Source: Chloroflexota bacterium (lineage in GTDB: Bacteria; Chloroflexota; Limnocylindria; QHBO01). Taken from it: a DNA stretch of 64,000 bases. The position numbers and the translations under genes were made by a program. Positions 25,335 through 34,098 of this stretch are shown one piece after another. The stretch is taken from NCBI GenBank assembly GCA_025699005.1, contig JAILWI010000003.1, positions 248,001-312,000 on the forward strand, written 5' to 3'. The notes beneath the pieces are model-generated. The model saw only the letters and a program-made list of their open reading frames with translations. It made no database searches and had not been told where the DNA came from. Numbering within the stretch: the stretch's first letter is position 1; each line of letters starts with the position of its first letter.

Positions 25335-25371
25335 GCGCGAAGCGGTCTGGGCAGTCCGGCGCGGAGTGGAT

Positions 25372-25824
25372 TCAGGCCGCGGAGACGCCCATCGTGCGCA
25401 GCAGGCTGTAGATCTCGGTGCGGTATCGAATGCCGGACGAGTGACGCGACAGCCAGAGGACGTAGTCGGGGTCCCGCCGGGCAATGTCGGCGATGGCCCA
25501 GCCGGCGTAGCGCCCGAAGTTCAGTACGGAGCTGCCGGCGGTCGGCCGCGACGGTGCGTTGGTGGGACGCACGTAGTCGGCGACGTTCACCCCTGCGATG
25601 ACGGTCTTGCGGGTGCGGTCGTACTGGGCACGGCCGGCCGGATCGCGAAGAAGCGCGAACGCGCGGTTGAGGTCCGCCATCTTCTCGGCTGCACGACGCG
25701 AGGGATCACGGTCGGGGTGGTACTTGAAGGCGAGCGCCTTGTAGGCACCCTGGATCACCTCGTGCTCGGCCGTCGGCACGACCTGCAGGATCGCGTAGGG
25801 GTCGAACGTCGGCCCGGCGGGCAT
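25372..25824 (-). CDS. J-domain protein with short C-terminal domain
   Basis: 150 aa. The N-terminal J-domain contains the essential HPD (in FKYHPDRDPSRR), followed by MADLNRAFALLRDPAGRAQYD. The C-terminal 50 residues, VLNFGRYAGWAIADIARRD and PDYVLWLSRH, match the small module often found at the end of exonuclease and DnaJ-like proteins ("FGKYKGxxLxEIxxxDPDYLxWL"). There is no zinc finger or substrate-binding domain, so it is not a general DnaJ chaperone. It starts 13 nt after the DnaB-like gene and probably forms a two-gene operon with it. Confidence 0.85.
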   Translation of the reverse strand: MPAGPTFDPYAILQVVPTAEHEVIQGAYKALAFKYHPDRDPSRRAAEKMADLNRAFALLRDPAGRAQYDRTRKTVIAGVNVADYVRPTNAPSRPTAGSSVLNFGRYAGWAIADIARRDPDYVLWLSRHSSGIRYRTEIYSLLRTMGVSAA

Positions 25825-25837
25825 CGGAGGTATCGGC

Positions 25838-26923
25838 TCAGTCGTTGTAGAGCCGCTCTTCGATCAGCTTCTCCGCTGTGATCCGACCGGTCGGATCGAA
25901 GCAGCTGTACTCGAAGAGCTTCTCGTATTCGAGGTCGACGTTGTCCTGGCCCCCGCGGTTCTTCTCGATCGTGGCGATGACCCAGTCGCGGTAGCGCTGC
26001 GCCTGGTACGGGTTGAACTCGATGTTCACCTTCGCGACGATGTTGTACTTGTCGTTGAGGATCAGGATGATGTCGGACTCGTAGTTGATGGCCGACGATC
26101 CGCGCAGGTGGTGGTTGCGGAGGCGCTTGGCCTTGAGGCCCTCCCGGTCGGCGGCCACGATCGCGACGACCGGCACCGATTCGGCCAGGGCGATGTCCTT
26201 GAGCCCCGACACGATGCGGGTGACCTTCTCCTCCTCGGTGTTCGGCTCAGGGATGACCGGCACCTTCTGGAGGTAGTCGACGAACAGCACGAGGCGACGC
26301 TCGTCGTCGCTGTGGCGATGCTCCTGGACGAGCGTCCGGAGGTTCTCGATGGTCGAGGCGGTCGCGGTCCCGCGCATGAGGTAGAGGTTCGACCCGTAGC
26401 GCGCGATCCGTTCCAACGACGGCCGCAGGCGGGGGTTGGCGCCCAGCTTGGCCCGGGTGCCCGTCTCGGCGGAGGTCGTGTACGAGCTGACGACCTCCTT
26501 CTTGACGTCCTGGATCTTCACGGCGCCGGTCTTCTTCGGGAGGTGGCTGAGCGCCGACTCCATCGCGACCATGCGCTGGATCAGGTACTCCTCGTCATGC
26601 TCGAAGCAGACGTAGAGGACGGTCGCCTGGCCGGAGGCGGCCATGTTCCGCGCCATCTGGAGCGCCATCGTCGTCTTGCCCTGGCCCTGCGCGCCGCCGA
26701 TGAGCATGAGCTCGCCCGGGCGCAGACCGCCACCGATCGTCTTGTCCATCGGCACGAAGCCCGTCGCGATCGGCACGAGATCGTCGATGCCGCCCGACGC
26801 GACGCGCTCGTTCAGCCCGGTGAGCACGTCGAGCGCCGATCGCGGCGCGAGCGTGCCGTTCCCGGCATCGAGCTTCCAGTCGGAGTCGGTCTTCTTTGGC
26901 TGCGTGGCCGGCTCGTCGATCAT
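25838..26923 (-). CDS. DnaB-type helicase C-domain (RecA-like) ATPase without the N-terminal domain
   Basis: 361 aa. A RecA/DnaB-like ATPase: GGLRPGELMLIGGAQGQGKTTMALQ (Walker A about residues 77-85), LYVCFEHDEEYLIQRM, Walker B LVLFVDYLQKVPVI and the arginine/loop region LRGSSAINYESDIILIL. Replicative DnaB is 440-480 aa with an N-terminal collar, which is absent here. This is therefore a specialised or phage-type DnaB relative rather than the main replicative helicase. A good promoter, TTGGTG-17-TATACT, lies upstream. The downstream J-domain gene suggests a shared, uncharacterised function. Confidence 0.82.
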   Translation of the reverse strand: MIDEPATQPKKTDSDWKLDAGNGTLAPRSALDVLTGLNERVASGGIDDLVPIATGFVPMDKTIGGGLRPGELMLIGGAQGQGKTTMALQMARNMAASGQATVLYVCFEHDEEYLIQRMVAMESALSHLPKKTGAVKIQDVKKEVVSSYTTSAETGTRAKLGANPRLRPSLERIARYGSNLYLMRGTATASTIENLRTLVQEHRHSDDERRLVLFVDYLQKVPVIPEPNTEEEKVTRIVSGLKDIALAESVPVVAIVAADREGLKAKRLRNHHLRGSSAINYESDIILILNDKYNIVAKVNIEFNPYQAQRYRDWVIATIEKNRGGQDNVDLEYEKLFEYSCFDPTGRITAEKLIEERLYND

Positions 26924-26994
26924 CAGGTGGCAGGCTCCCAGTGCTCTCGGGTCGTCATGTGTCGCGGCAGGTGCCTGCGAGCAACACGCCAGCG

Positions 26995-27023
26995 AGTATA
27001 CGGCCCACTTCCTAGTGCACCAA
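26995..27023 (-). promoter_or_regulatory. Promoter for the DnaB-like gene
   Basis: -35 TTGGTG (27023-27018), 17-bp spacer, -10 TATACT (27000-26995) on the minus strand. This is a leadered start about 65 nt before the ATG. Confidence 0.6.
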
Positions 27024-27072
27024 TGACCCGATTGGGCTACTCCGCCCGATATCGTGGAGCGTGCGCCGAACG

Positions 27073-29037
27073 TCAGGCCGGCTGGGGTGCGGGTCCCGGC
27101 CGGCGGCGCGTGCCGCCTTCCTCATCGGCCTCCGGCTCGCCCTCGACGGGCTCGGCCTCGCCCTCGGGGGCGACATGCGTCATCCGCTTGGGCGTCGGGC
27201 CTCCGGAGCGCGGCGGGAGCACTCCCTCGAACAGCGACTCGAACTCTTCCGACTCGATCGTTTCCTTCTCCACGAGGAGGCTCGCGAGCCGATCGAGAAC
27301 GTCCCGATGCGTCGTCAGCGCTTCCTTCGCCCGGTTGAAGGCGTTGTCGATGATCTCGCGGACCTCGGAGTCGATCTTCGCCGCGACCTCGTCGCTGTAG
27401 TTGCGCTGCTCGCTGATCTCGCGGCCCAGGAAGACCATCTCCTCCTTCTTGCCGAATGCCAGGGGGCCGAGCTTGTCGCTCATGCCGTACTGCGTGACCA
27501 TGGCCCGGGCGAGGCTCGTCGCCTTCTCGATGTCGTTGCTCGAGCCGGTGGTGGTGTCGCCGAAGACGATCGTCTCGGCCACGTTCCCGCCGAGCATGCC
27601 GGCGATCTTGTCCTCGAACTCGGTCTTGCTGTGGAGGTAGCGGTCCTCCGCCGGCAGGCTCATCGTGTAGCCGAGGGCCATGCCGCGGCTCACGATCGTG
27701 ACCTTGGTCACCGGGTCGCACTTCGGGAGCACGCGCTGCACGACGGCGTGACCGCCCTCGTGGTAGGCGATGATCTCCTTCTCCTCCTCGGTGATGATCC
27801 GGCTCCGGCGCTCGGGGCCGGCGATCACGCGGTCGATCGCCTCGTTGAACTCGGACATGCCGACCGACTTCTTGTTGCGGCGGGCAGCGAGGATCGCCGC
27901 CTCGTTCACGAGGTTCGCGAGATCGGCGCCGGAGAAGCCCGGCGATCGGCGAGCGAGCGCCTCGAGGTCGACGGTCTTGTCGAGGGGCTTGCCCTTGATG
28001 TGAACGCTCAGGATCTCGCGGCGGCCCTTGATGTCCGGGCGGTCGAGCACGACCTGGCGGTCGAATCGGCCCGGGCGCAGTAGCGCCGGGTCCAGGACGT
28101 CCGGGCGGTTCGTCGCGGCGACGACGATCACGTTCGTGTTCGTGTCGAAGCCGTCCATCTCGACCAGGATCTGGTTGAGGGTCTGCTCGCGCTCGTCGTG
28201 GGACCCGCCGAGGCCCGCGCCACGCTGGCGTCCGACCGCGTCGATCTCGTCCACGAACACGATGCACGGCGAGTTGCGCTTCGCCTGCTCGAACAGGTCA
28301 CGGACGCGGCTGGCGCCGACGCCCACGAACATCTCCACGAACTCGGAGCCGGAGATGCTGAAGAAGGGCACGCCCGCCTCACCGGCGACCGCGCGGGCCA
28401 AGAGCGTCTTGCCGGTTCCGGGCGGGCCCACCAGGAGCACACCGCGCGGAATGCGCGCACCGAGGCTGTTGAACTTCTCCGGGTACTTCAGGAACTCGAC
28501 GACCTCGGTCAGCTCCTGCTTCGCCTCGTCCACCCCGGCGACGTCGTTGAAGGTCACGACCGTCTTGTTGCCGAGGAACATGCGAGCACGGGACTTGCCG
28601 AAGCTCATGGCCTGGTTGTTCGTGCCCTGGGCCTGCCGCATCATGAAGAAGATGAAGCCACCGATGAGGAGCACGGGCAGGAGCGCGGTGATGAGCAGTG
28701 TCAGCACGCCACCCGCGGCGCTCTCCTCGACCACGTTGAAGTTCTGGCATGCGGTGCTCTCGGCGCCGGCCGCGGTGCAGATGTCGTTGTACGGATCCGT
28801 CAGCTCGGACGGCGCGATGGCCGTCTTCTCCTCACCGCCACCGGTGAACGTGGCGGTCAGCCGGAGGCCTTCCTTGGTGATCGAGTCGATTCTTCCGTTT
28901 CGCGCGTCCTCGATGAGCTGGCCGTAGCCGTACTCCGGGGACTGCTCGCCGTTGCCGATGAACGTCCAGAGGACTGCCAGTCCGAAGACGGCAAGGACGA
29001 CCAGCACGACGCTGTTGCGAACGATGCGGCTTGTCAA
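27073..29037 (-). CDS. ftsH: ATP-dependent zinc metalloprotease FtsH
   Basis: 654 aa, TTG start. Membrane helices span about residues 9-27 and 110-133, with an extracytoplasmic domain between them. The AAA module has Walker A GPPGTGKT (204-211), Walker [11 protein letters not shown] and the second region of homology ending in RPGRFDRQ. The protease site is HEGGH at 426-430, where most FtsH proteins have HEAGH; the HExxH metal ligands are intact. The extracytoplasmic domain has two cysteines (about 87 and 97) bracketing a short insertion. FtsH degrades misassembled membrane proteins. The ftsH-tilS neighbourhood is widely conserved. Confidence 0.97.
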   Translation of the reverse strand: MTSRIVRNSVVLVVLAVFGLAVLWTFIGNGEQSPEYGYGQLIEDARNGRIDSITKEGLRLTATFTGGGEEKTAIAPSELTDPYNDICTAAGAESTACQNFNVVEESAAGGVLTLLITALLPVLLIGGFIFFMMRQAQGTNNQAMSFGKSRARMFLGNKTVVTFNDVAGVDEAKQELTEVVEFLKYPEKFNSLGARIPRGVLLVGPPGTGKTLLARAVAGEAGVPFFSISGSEFVEMFVGVGASRVRDLFEQAKRNSPCIVFVDEIDAVGRQRGAGLGGSHDEREQTLNQILVEMDGFDTNTNVIVVAATNRPDVLDPALLRPGRFDRQVVLDRPDIKGRREILSVHIKGKPLDKTVDLEALARRSPGFSGADLANLVNEAAILAARRNKKSVGMSEFNEAIDRVIAGPERRSRIITEEEKEIIAYHEGGHAVVQRVLPKCDPVTKVTIVSRGMALGYTMSLPAEDRYLHSKTEFEDKIAGMLGGNVAETIVFGDTTTGSSNDIEKATSLARAMVTQYGMSDKLGPLAFGKKEEMVFLGREISEQRNYSDEVAAKIDSEVREIIDNAFNRAKEALTTHRDVLDRLASLLVEKETIESEEFESLFEGVLPPRSGGPTPKRMTHVAPEGEAEPVEGEPEADEEGGTRRRPGPAPQPA

Positions 29038-29121
29038 CGTGGTTCTACTTTCGCCTCCGTGCGATCGGCCTCGGGCTCGCGGCCGTCAACCGGCGCGGAA
29101 CAGCACATTCCGAGCCGGGCC

Positions 29122-29150
29122 AGTATAGGTGCGGCCGATGGGCCGAACAA
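29122..29150 (-). promoter_or_regulatory. Promoter for ftsH
   Basis: -35 TTGTTC (29150-29145), 17-bp spacer, -10 TATACT (29127-29122). The leader is about 78 nt and contains GGAGG some 15 nt before the TTG start. Confidence 0.5.
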
Positions 29151-29229
29151 ACGACCTGATCTCGACCGAACCACACCCATTGGTACGGAGACGAGCGTGG
29201 TCTGCGTCACGCCTGCCTCGGGGCGAATG

Positions 29230-30108
29230 TCAGGGCTCGAACCACATCACGCGCTCGCGAACCGTCGCGGCGCGCCCCGCGCCGAGCTCGATCCGGACGC
29301 CGCCGCGCTCTCCGGCCGCCGCCTCGACCAGCGCCTCGACGCGTTCCGCGCTCGGTGCCGGATGGCCGATGGCGAGCCGCAGCACGCGACGAGCCAGCGC
29401 CGGAACGGGCGGGTGGCGCCAGTCCACTCCCCCATCCGGAGTGCGACGGTCCGCGAGGTCCCGTGCCGCCATCTCATCCAGAAGTGCATCGTCGTCGGCG
29501 GCCAGCCGTGCGAATCGACCGATGCGGTCGACGGCCCCCGGGCGCAGCTCCTCGAGCAGCGGCACGACCTCGTGGCGGACGCGGTTGCGAAGGTGCGCCC
29601 GATCGGCGTTCGACGGGTCCTCGCGGTACGCCAGCCCGGCCCCATCGAGCAGGCCGCGGAGCGTGGCTCGACGCGCCCCGAGAAGCGGCCGCACGACAGC
29701 GCCGCGGCGCGGCGGGATGCCGCGCGCACCCGACAGCCCGGCCCCGCGCAGGAGATTGAGGAGCACGGTCTCCGCGTCATCATCGGCGGTGTGGGCGGTG
29801 GCCACCACTCCGCCCGGAGGCGTCGCCTCGGCGAAGAACCGATAGCGAGCCTCGCGGGCGGCGTCCTCGATCGATCGGCCTTCGGCGCGGGCGAGCGCGG
29901 CGACATCGGTGCGGCGCAACTCGCACGGGAGATCCAGGGCGGCGGCGGCATCGGCGACGAACGCGGCGTCCTCGGGACTCGTGGCTCGGAGCTGATGGTC
30001 GAGGTGCGCGACGCGGAGCTGCCACTGCCGTCCGGAGGTGGCGACGAGGTGGGCGGTGCCGTGGAGCAGCGCCATCGAGTCGGTCCCGCCGGACACGGCA
30101 AGCAGCAT
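29230..30108 (-). CDS. tilS: tRNA(Ile)-lysidine synthetase TilS
   Basis: 292 aa from the ATG at 30108. The PP-loop AVSGGTDSMALLHG begins at residue 4, with VAHLDHQLR, REARYRFF and TAHTADDDAETVLLNLLRGAG following, as in TilS. The C-terminal region is short, as in the compact TilS of some thermophiles. An open frame continues upstream through the tRNA gene but cannot be coding. No in-frame ATG/GTG/TTG lies between the tRNA and 30108, so the N-terminus is unusually short. The enzyme converts the CAU anticodon wobble C to lysidine in tRNAIle2, and a CAT-anticodon tRNA gene lies 77 nt upstream on the same strand. Confidence 0.92.
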   Translation of the reverse strand: MLLAVSGGTDSMALLHGTAHLVATSGRQWQLRVAHLDHQLRATSPEDAAFVADAAAALDLPCELRRTDVAALARAEGRSIEDAAREARYRFFAEATPPGGVVATAHTADDDAETVLLNLLRGAGLSGARGIPPRRGAVVRPLLGARRATLRGLLDGAGLAYREDPSNADRAHLRNRVRHEVVPLLEELRPGAVDRIGRFARLAADDDALLDEMAARDLADRRTPDGGVDWRHPPVPALARRVLRLAIGHPAPSAERVEALVEAAAGERGGVRIELGAGRAATVRERVMWFEP

Positions 30109-30185
30109 CGGGAGCCGATCCGGGAGGTCGAGGGACCGGGCGCCGGCGTCGACGAGCGTCGCGAGCTCGTCGAGCGGCGAGGGGT

Positions 30186-30260
30186 TGGTAGCGGAGGGCG
30201 GATTCGAACCACCGGCCAAGGGCTTATGAGTCCCCTGCTCTACCACTGAGCTACTCCGCC
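30186..30260 (-). tRNA. tRNA with anticodon CAT (elongator Met, or Ile2)
   Basis: A 75-nt cloverleaf beginning GGCGGAG and ending CTCCGCT-A-CCA, with the CCA encoded. D-arm GCTC...GAGC, anticodon loop CTCATAA and T-arm loop TTCGAAT are all readable. The 1-72 pair is G-U and the 31-39 position of the anticodon stem is an A-G mismatch. The absence of the initiator's 29-31 GGG/CCC anticodon-stem signature and A11-U24 makes this an elongator-type CAT tRNA. Because tilS follows at once, tRNAIle2 is a real alternative to tRNAMet. Confidence 0.92.
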
Positions 30261-30275
30261 ATGCGGTCGTGCCCG

Positions 30276-30304
30276 AGAATACCGACGCGGGCGATGAGAG
30301 GCAA
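30276..30304 (-). promoter_or_regulatory. Promoter for the tRNA (and probably tilS)
   Basis: -35 TTGCCT (30304-30299), 17-bp spacer, -10 TATTCT (30281-30276), with predicted start near 30269, about 9 nt before the mature tRNA 5' end. Confidence 0.6.
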
Positions 30305-30322
30305 CCGAGGCGGCGGGCTCGG

Positions 30323-31381
30323 TCAACGCTCCGTGTCGACAAGCGGCCACGCACGCCGAACGCCCCACCCCACGGCCGTTCCAACGGCAAGCCGTTGCGC
30401 GCCCGCCTCCCGCACGTCGATCGAGCCAGCCGGCGTCTCGATCCGATAGTCGGTGTGCGGCCCGCGGTACCACGCCTCTCGGACGACGCCCGGCAACTCG
30501 CCGCCGAGCGTCACCCAGTCGGGGCGGAGGAGGAGACGGCGCGGACCGGGGGCGGTGGCGATGCCGGGGATCGCGAGCACCGCATGGCCGATGCGGACGC
30601 TGGCCGGACGCCCGACATCCCCGGGATCTTCCACCATAACGTCGATCACTGACGCGGGTCCGGTCAGCCTGGCGGCCCACAGGTCGACTGGCCGCTCGTA
30701 AACCTCCGCCGGGGTCCCGACCTGGACGAGCCGGCCCTCGCGCAGCAGCCCGACCCGATCGGCGACGGCCAGCGCCTCCGCCACGTCGTGCGTCGCCGTG
30801 AGGGCGGCGGTGCCGGTGGCGGCGCGACGTGTCACGAGCTCCTGCTGGAGCGCCGCCCTCAGCGGCGTGTCGAGGTGAGCGGTGGGCTCGTCGAACAGGA
30901 AGAGGTCAGGGTCGCGCGCGATCGCGCGAGCCAACCCGACGCGCTGCTGCTCCCCGCCACTGAGCTCCGACGGGCGCCGATCCGCCAATCCGGCGAGCCC
31001 GAGTCGCTCGAGCAGGGCGGCTGCGTCGGCACGCGCTCGTCCCCGGTCGATCCCTCCGCGGAGCATCGGATAGGCGACGGTCTCGACCGCGGTCATGTGA
31101 GGCCACAGCGCGTAGTGCTGGAAGACCATCCCGACCCGTCGGCGCTCGGGCGGCACGCTGCGGGACGCATCGGCGACGAGAGCTCCGCGCAGCCGGAGCT
31201 CGCCGGCCATCGGGTCGATGAAGCCGGCGACAGCTGACAGGATCGTCGTCTTGCCGGAGCCCGATGGCCCGAGCAGGGCGACCGATTCGCCCTCAGCCAC
31301 GTCGAGGTCGAGCTCGGCAACGACCGGTGTTCCCCCGTATGCCAGCGAGAGGCCCCGGGCGACGAGGATCGGTTCGATCAT
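30323..31381 (-). CDS. Iron(III)-type ABC transporter ATP-binding protein
   Basis: 352 aa. Walker A GPSGSGKTT (39-47), Q-loop GMVFQHYALWPHMT, signature LSGGEQQR, Walker B LFLFDEPTAHLD and switch His in TATHDVAEAL. The C-terminal 110 residues form the TOBE-like regulatory domain (RLLLRPDWVTLGGELPG) found in FbpC/PotA-type subunits. It energises the permease encoded just upstream, whose stop it overlaps (ATGA). Third gene of a binding protein-permease-ATPase operon. Confidence 0.9.
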   Translation of the reverse strand: MIEPILVARGLSLAYGGTPVVAELDLDVAEGESVALLGPSGSGKTTILSAVAGFIDPMAGELRLRGALVADASRSVPPERRRVGMVFQHYALWPHMTAVETVAYPMLRGGIDRGRARADAAALLERLGLAGLADRRPSELSGGEQQRVGLARAIARDPDLFLFDEPTAHLDTPLRAALQQELVTRRAATGTAALTATHDVAEALAVADRVGLLREGRLVQVGTPAEVYERPVDLWAARLTGPASVIDVMVEDPGDVGRPASVRIGHAVLAIPGIATAPGPRRLLLRPDWVTLGGELPGVVREAWYRGPHTDYRIETPAGSIDVREAGAQRLAVGTAVGWGVRRAWPLVDTER

Positions 31382-32997
31382 TCCCATCCGAATCGTCGCA
31401 GGGCACCGGCCCGCAGCAGCAACGGGGTGGCCGCCACCAGGGTGACCAGCGTGAGGATCACGGCGAGGGCCGCCGTCACCGTGGGATCGCCGAGCTGCTG
31501 GAGGTTCAGAATGATGACCGCCATCGTCTCCGACCCGGGCCCGTAGAGCAGGATCGACATCGTCACCTCATGGAGCGCGAAGACGAAGACAAGGAGCCAT
31601 GCGGCGGCGATCGCGGGGCGCAGGATCGGCATGGTGATCGTGCGCAGGACGGTCATCGAACCGGCGCCGCTGGCTCGCGCCGCGCGCACCGGGTCGGGGG
31701 CCATGAGGTCAACGGCTCCCTGTAGCGGTCGATGCGCGAGCGCCCAGAACTTGGCGAGGAAGGCGACGAGCACGAGCCACAGCGTGTCGCGCAGCAGGCC
31801 CCCGTAGGCGAGGAGCACCGCCACGGCGAGCACCGTGCCGGGGATGGCGAACGTGGCCGCGACGGCGCTCCCGAGCGACCGTCCGCCACCACGCCGCGAC
31901 GCCGCGATCACGACCGCGCCCAGCACGAGCGCCCCAGTCGCCGCCGCGACCGCCAGAACGAACGTGTTCGTGATGGCCGGCAGGAACCGACCACCGAGCG
32001 CCTCGGCGAAGTGGTCGAGTGTCCAGTTCGCCGGGACCGGCGGCAGGCCGATGCCACGCGTCAGCGCAGTCAGGAGGAGGGCGATCAGGGGCAGGACGGT
32101 GGTGAGCGCGAGATATCCCCACAGCGGAACGGCGGCCCACCACGACGGCCGACCGGCCGATCCGGGCCCCCCTGCCGTCGCTGCCGAGCGGATGGGGCCA
32201 CGCGGCAGGAATCGATCCGCGGCGCCGATGACGAGCAATGTCGAGCCGGCGAGCAGCACGCTCAGGGCGAGGACGCGGCTGAAGGACTCCGAGTCGGCGG
32301 CGAACGCCAGGTCGCGGTAGATGCGCGTCGTCATCGTCGCGAACCCATCCGGGGTGCCGAGCACGGACGGGATCGCGAACGCGTTCATGCTCGTGACCAT
32401 GACCAAGGTCGTGGCCGCGCCGATCGATGGCGCCGCGAGCGGGATCGTGATGCTGCGCCACACGTCGAGCCGGCCGGCGCCGCTCGCTCGCGCCGCTCGT
32501 TCGAGTTCCGGCTCGGCGCGTGTGGCGAGCCCGGCGGCGATGACAACGTAGGCGAGTGGGACCGCCCCGGCGGCGAGGACGAGGATCACCCCGGCGGGCC
32601 CGAAGAGCCACGGCGCGCCGATCCCGGTGAGGTCGTCGACGAGGCCGCCGGGCGCATAGGCCTGCTGCCAACTCAGCGCCGCGACGAAGTCCGGCACGAG
32701 CAGCGGCAGCAGCATCGCCACGCGGAGCGCTCCCCGACCTCGCACGCTGACGCGCTCGGTGAGGAGCGCTGCGCCGAGGCCGCCGGCCACGGCCAACGCC
32801 GTGACCGCCGTCGCCACGATCAGCGACCCGCGCCACGCCTCGAGCGAGCGCTCCGACGCGAGCGCCGCCACCGGCCCGACTCCGTCGGCAAGGGCGTTGC
32901 CAACGAGCACGGCGACCGGCCAGACGACGAGGAGCAGCAGCGCGCCGGCAACGACGATCCCGCCGGCGACGCCCGATCCGCGCCCTCGTTCACTCAC
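31378..32997 (-). CDS. Iron(III)-type ABC transporter permease (fused two-domain)
   Basis: 539 aa from a GTG at 32997 (a TTG one codon earlier is possible); it overlaps the binding-protein stop. It contains about 12 membrane helices in two homologous halves. Each half has an EAA loop that docks the ATPase: ELERAARASGAGRLDVWRSI and PVRAARASGAGSMTVLRTIT. Such fused permeases are typical of FbpB/iron(III) and thiamine systems. Confidence 0.9.
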   Translation of the reverse strand: MSERGRGSGVAGGIVVAGALLLLVVWPVAVLVGNALADGVGPVAALASERSLEAWRGSLIVATAVTALAVAGGLGAALLTERVSVRGRGALRVAMLLPLLVPDFVAALSWQQAYAPGGLVDDLTGIGAPWLFGPAGVILVLAAGAVPLAYVVIAAGLATRAEPELERAARASGAGRLDVWRSITIPLAAPSIGAATTLVMVTSMNAFAIPSVLGTPDGFATMTTRIYRDLAFAADSESFSRVLALSVLLAGSTLLVIGAADRFLPRGPIRSAATAGGPGSAGRPSWWAAVPLWGYLALTTVLPLIALLLTALTRGIGLPPVPANWTLDHFAEALGGRFLPAITNTFVLAVAAATGALVLGAVVIAASRRGGGRSLGSAVAATFAIPGTVLAVAVLLAYGGLLRDTLWLVLVAFLAKFWALAHRPLQGAVDLMAPDPVRAARASGAGSMTVLRTITMPILRPAIAAAWLLVFVFALHEVTMSILLYGPGSETMAVIILNLQQLGDPTVTAALAVILTLVTLVAATPLLLRAGALRRFGWE

Positions 32998-34036
32998 CAA
33001 AGATCGCCCGGTACGCCTCCAGCAGCTCGTCCTGTCGATTGAAGATCGTCGTCCAGTCCGGTGCGACCTGGTCGCCGTTCACCGGCGGACCGTCGACTCC
33101 TTCGCGGATCGGCTGAAAACCGGTCTCGCCGATGATGGTCTGACCCTCTTCGCTGAGGATGAAGTCGACCAGGGCCTCGGCGGCCTCGGGGTTGTCGGTA
33201 TCGCTGAAGACTCCGATCGGGCTGTAGATGGCGATCGCACCCGGCTCCGGCCACACGATTTCGATCGGCGAGCCGTTGTCGACGGCGGCCTGGGCCGGCG
33301 TCTCGAGTGTGATCCCAACCTTGAAGCGATCCTCGGCCACGCCGGTGACCACTTCGTCCGGCGCCGACAGCTGCGTTGCGCCGTTCGCCGCCAGATCGGT
33401 ATAGAACTGCATCCCGAACTCGTCGCTCGTCGCGAAGTAGCCGAGCGACCCAAAGGCGGATCCGGCGAACCCGGGATCAATGATCGCCACGCTGTCGCGG
33501 AAGGCCGGATCGGCGAGGTCGGACCAGGCGGTGGGGGCGGGATCGACATCGCTGCCGTGGATCATCACCACGTTGAGGAGCCTCGTGCCCCAGAAGCGGT
33601 CGGATCGGTACTGGTCGGGGACCGCATCGACCTCGGCGGGGGTCCAGTCGCGCAGCAGGCCGTCGGCATCGTACTGCTGGATCGAGAGCGGATCGCTCAG
33701 CCAGAGGACGTCGCCGCGAATCGTGCCCTCGCGCCTCTCCGTCGCGAGGCGCGCGTTGATCTCGCCGGTCGGGGCGCGGAAGAGCTCGACTTCGACATCG
33801 GGGTACCGCTCGGTGAAGGCGGCGATGATCGCGTCGACCGTGCCCTGCGTGGTCGACGTGTAGAGGGAAACCGTCCCGGCGGTCGGAGCGATCGGCTCGG
33901 TCGCCGATTGCGACGCGGCGGTGGTTGGCGCGTCGCTGGCTTTCAGGCTCGGTGTGTCGCCATCCGTGGAGCTCGACGTGGAGCAGGCGCTGAGCGTGAG
34001 CATGAGCGCGATGATCAGGCCGAAGGGGTTGCGCAT
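32990..34036 (-). CDS. Iron(III)-type ABC transporter substrate-binding lipoprotein
   Basis: 348 aa. The lipoprotein signal is MRNPFGLIIALMLTLSAC with the lipobox Leu-Ser-Ala-Cys. A Ser/Thr-rich linker leads to a family-1 binding fold: VSLYTSTTQGTVDAIIAAF, RGDVLWLSDPLSIQQYDADG and AIIDPGFAGSAFG. It resembles Fe3+ (FutA/FbpA-like) binding proteins, but the ligand is not certain, as sulfate, phosphonate or thiamine relatives look alike. AGGAG lies 6 nt before the ATG. It begins 62 nt after the hydrogenase operon's last stop, on the same strand, and only a weak 5-bp hairpin lies between, so read-through is possible. Confidence 0.87.
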   Translation of the reverse strand: MRNPFGLIIALMLTLSACSTSSSTDGDTPSLKASDAPTTAASQSATEPIAPTAGTVSLYTSTTQGTVDAIIAAFTERYPDVEVELFRAPTGEINARLATERREGTIRGDVLWLSDPLSIQQYDADGLLRDWTPAEVDAVPDQYRSDRFWGTRLLNVVMIHGSDVDPAPTAWSDLADPAFRDSVAIIDPGFAGSAFGSLGYFATSDEFGMQFYTDLAANGATQLSAPDEVVTGVAEDRFKVGITLETPAQAAVDNGSPIEIVWPEPGAIAIYSPIGVFSDTDNPEAAEALVDFILSEEGQTIIGETGFQPIREGVDGPPVNGDQVAPDWTTIFNRQDELLEAYRAIFGE

Positions 34037-34098
34037 TGGTACTCCTGGTCCGGGGAATGGTGGTGCTCTGCCCGCCGGCGAATCCGCCGTGGACTCGC

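Noticed and set aside
30109..30390. Extension of the tilS frame upstream through the tRNA gene
   Set aside because: The extension is the translation of the tRNA itself (a SSVVEQGTHKPLAGG-type artefact). The gene must begin after the tRNA.
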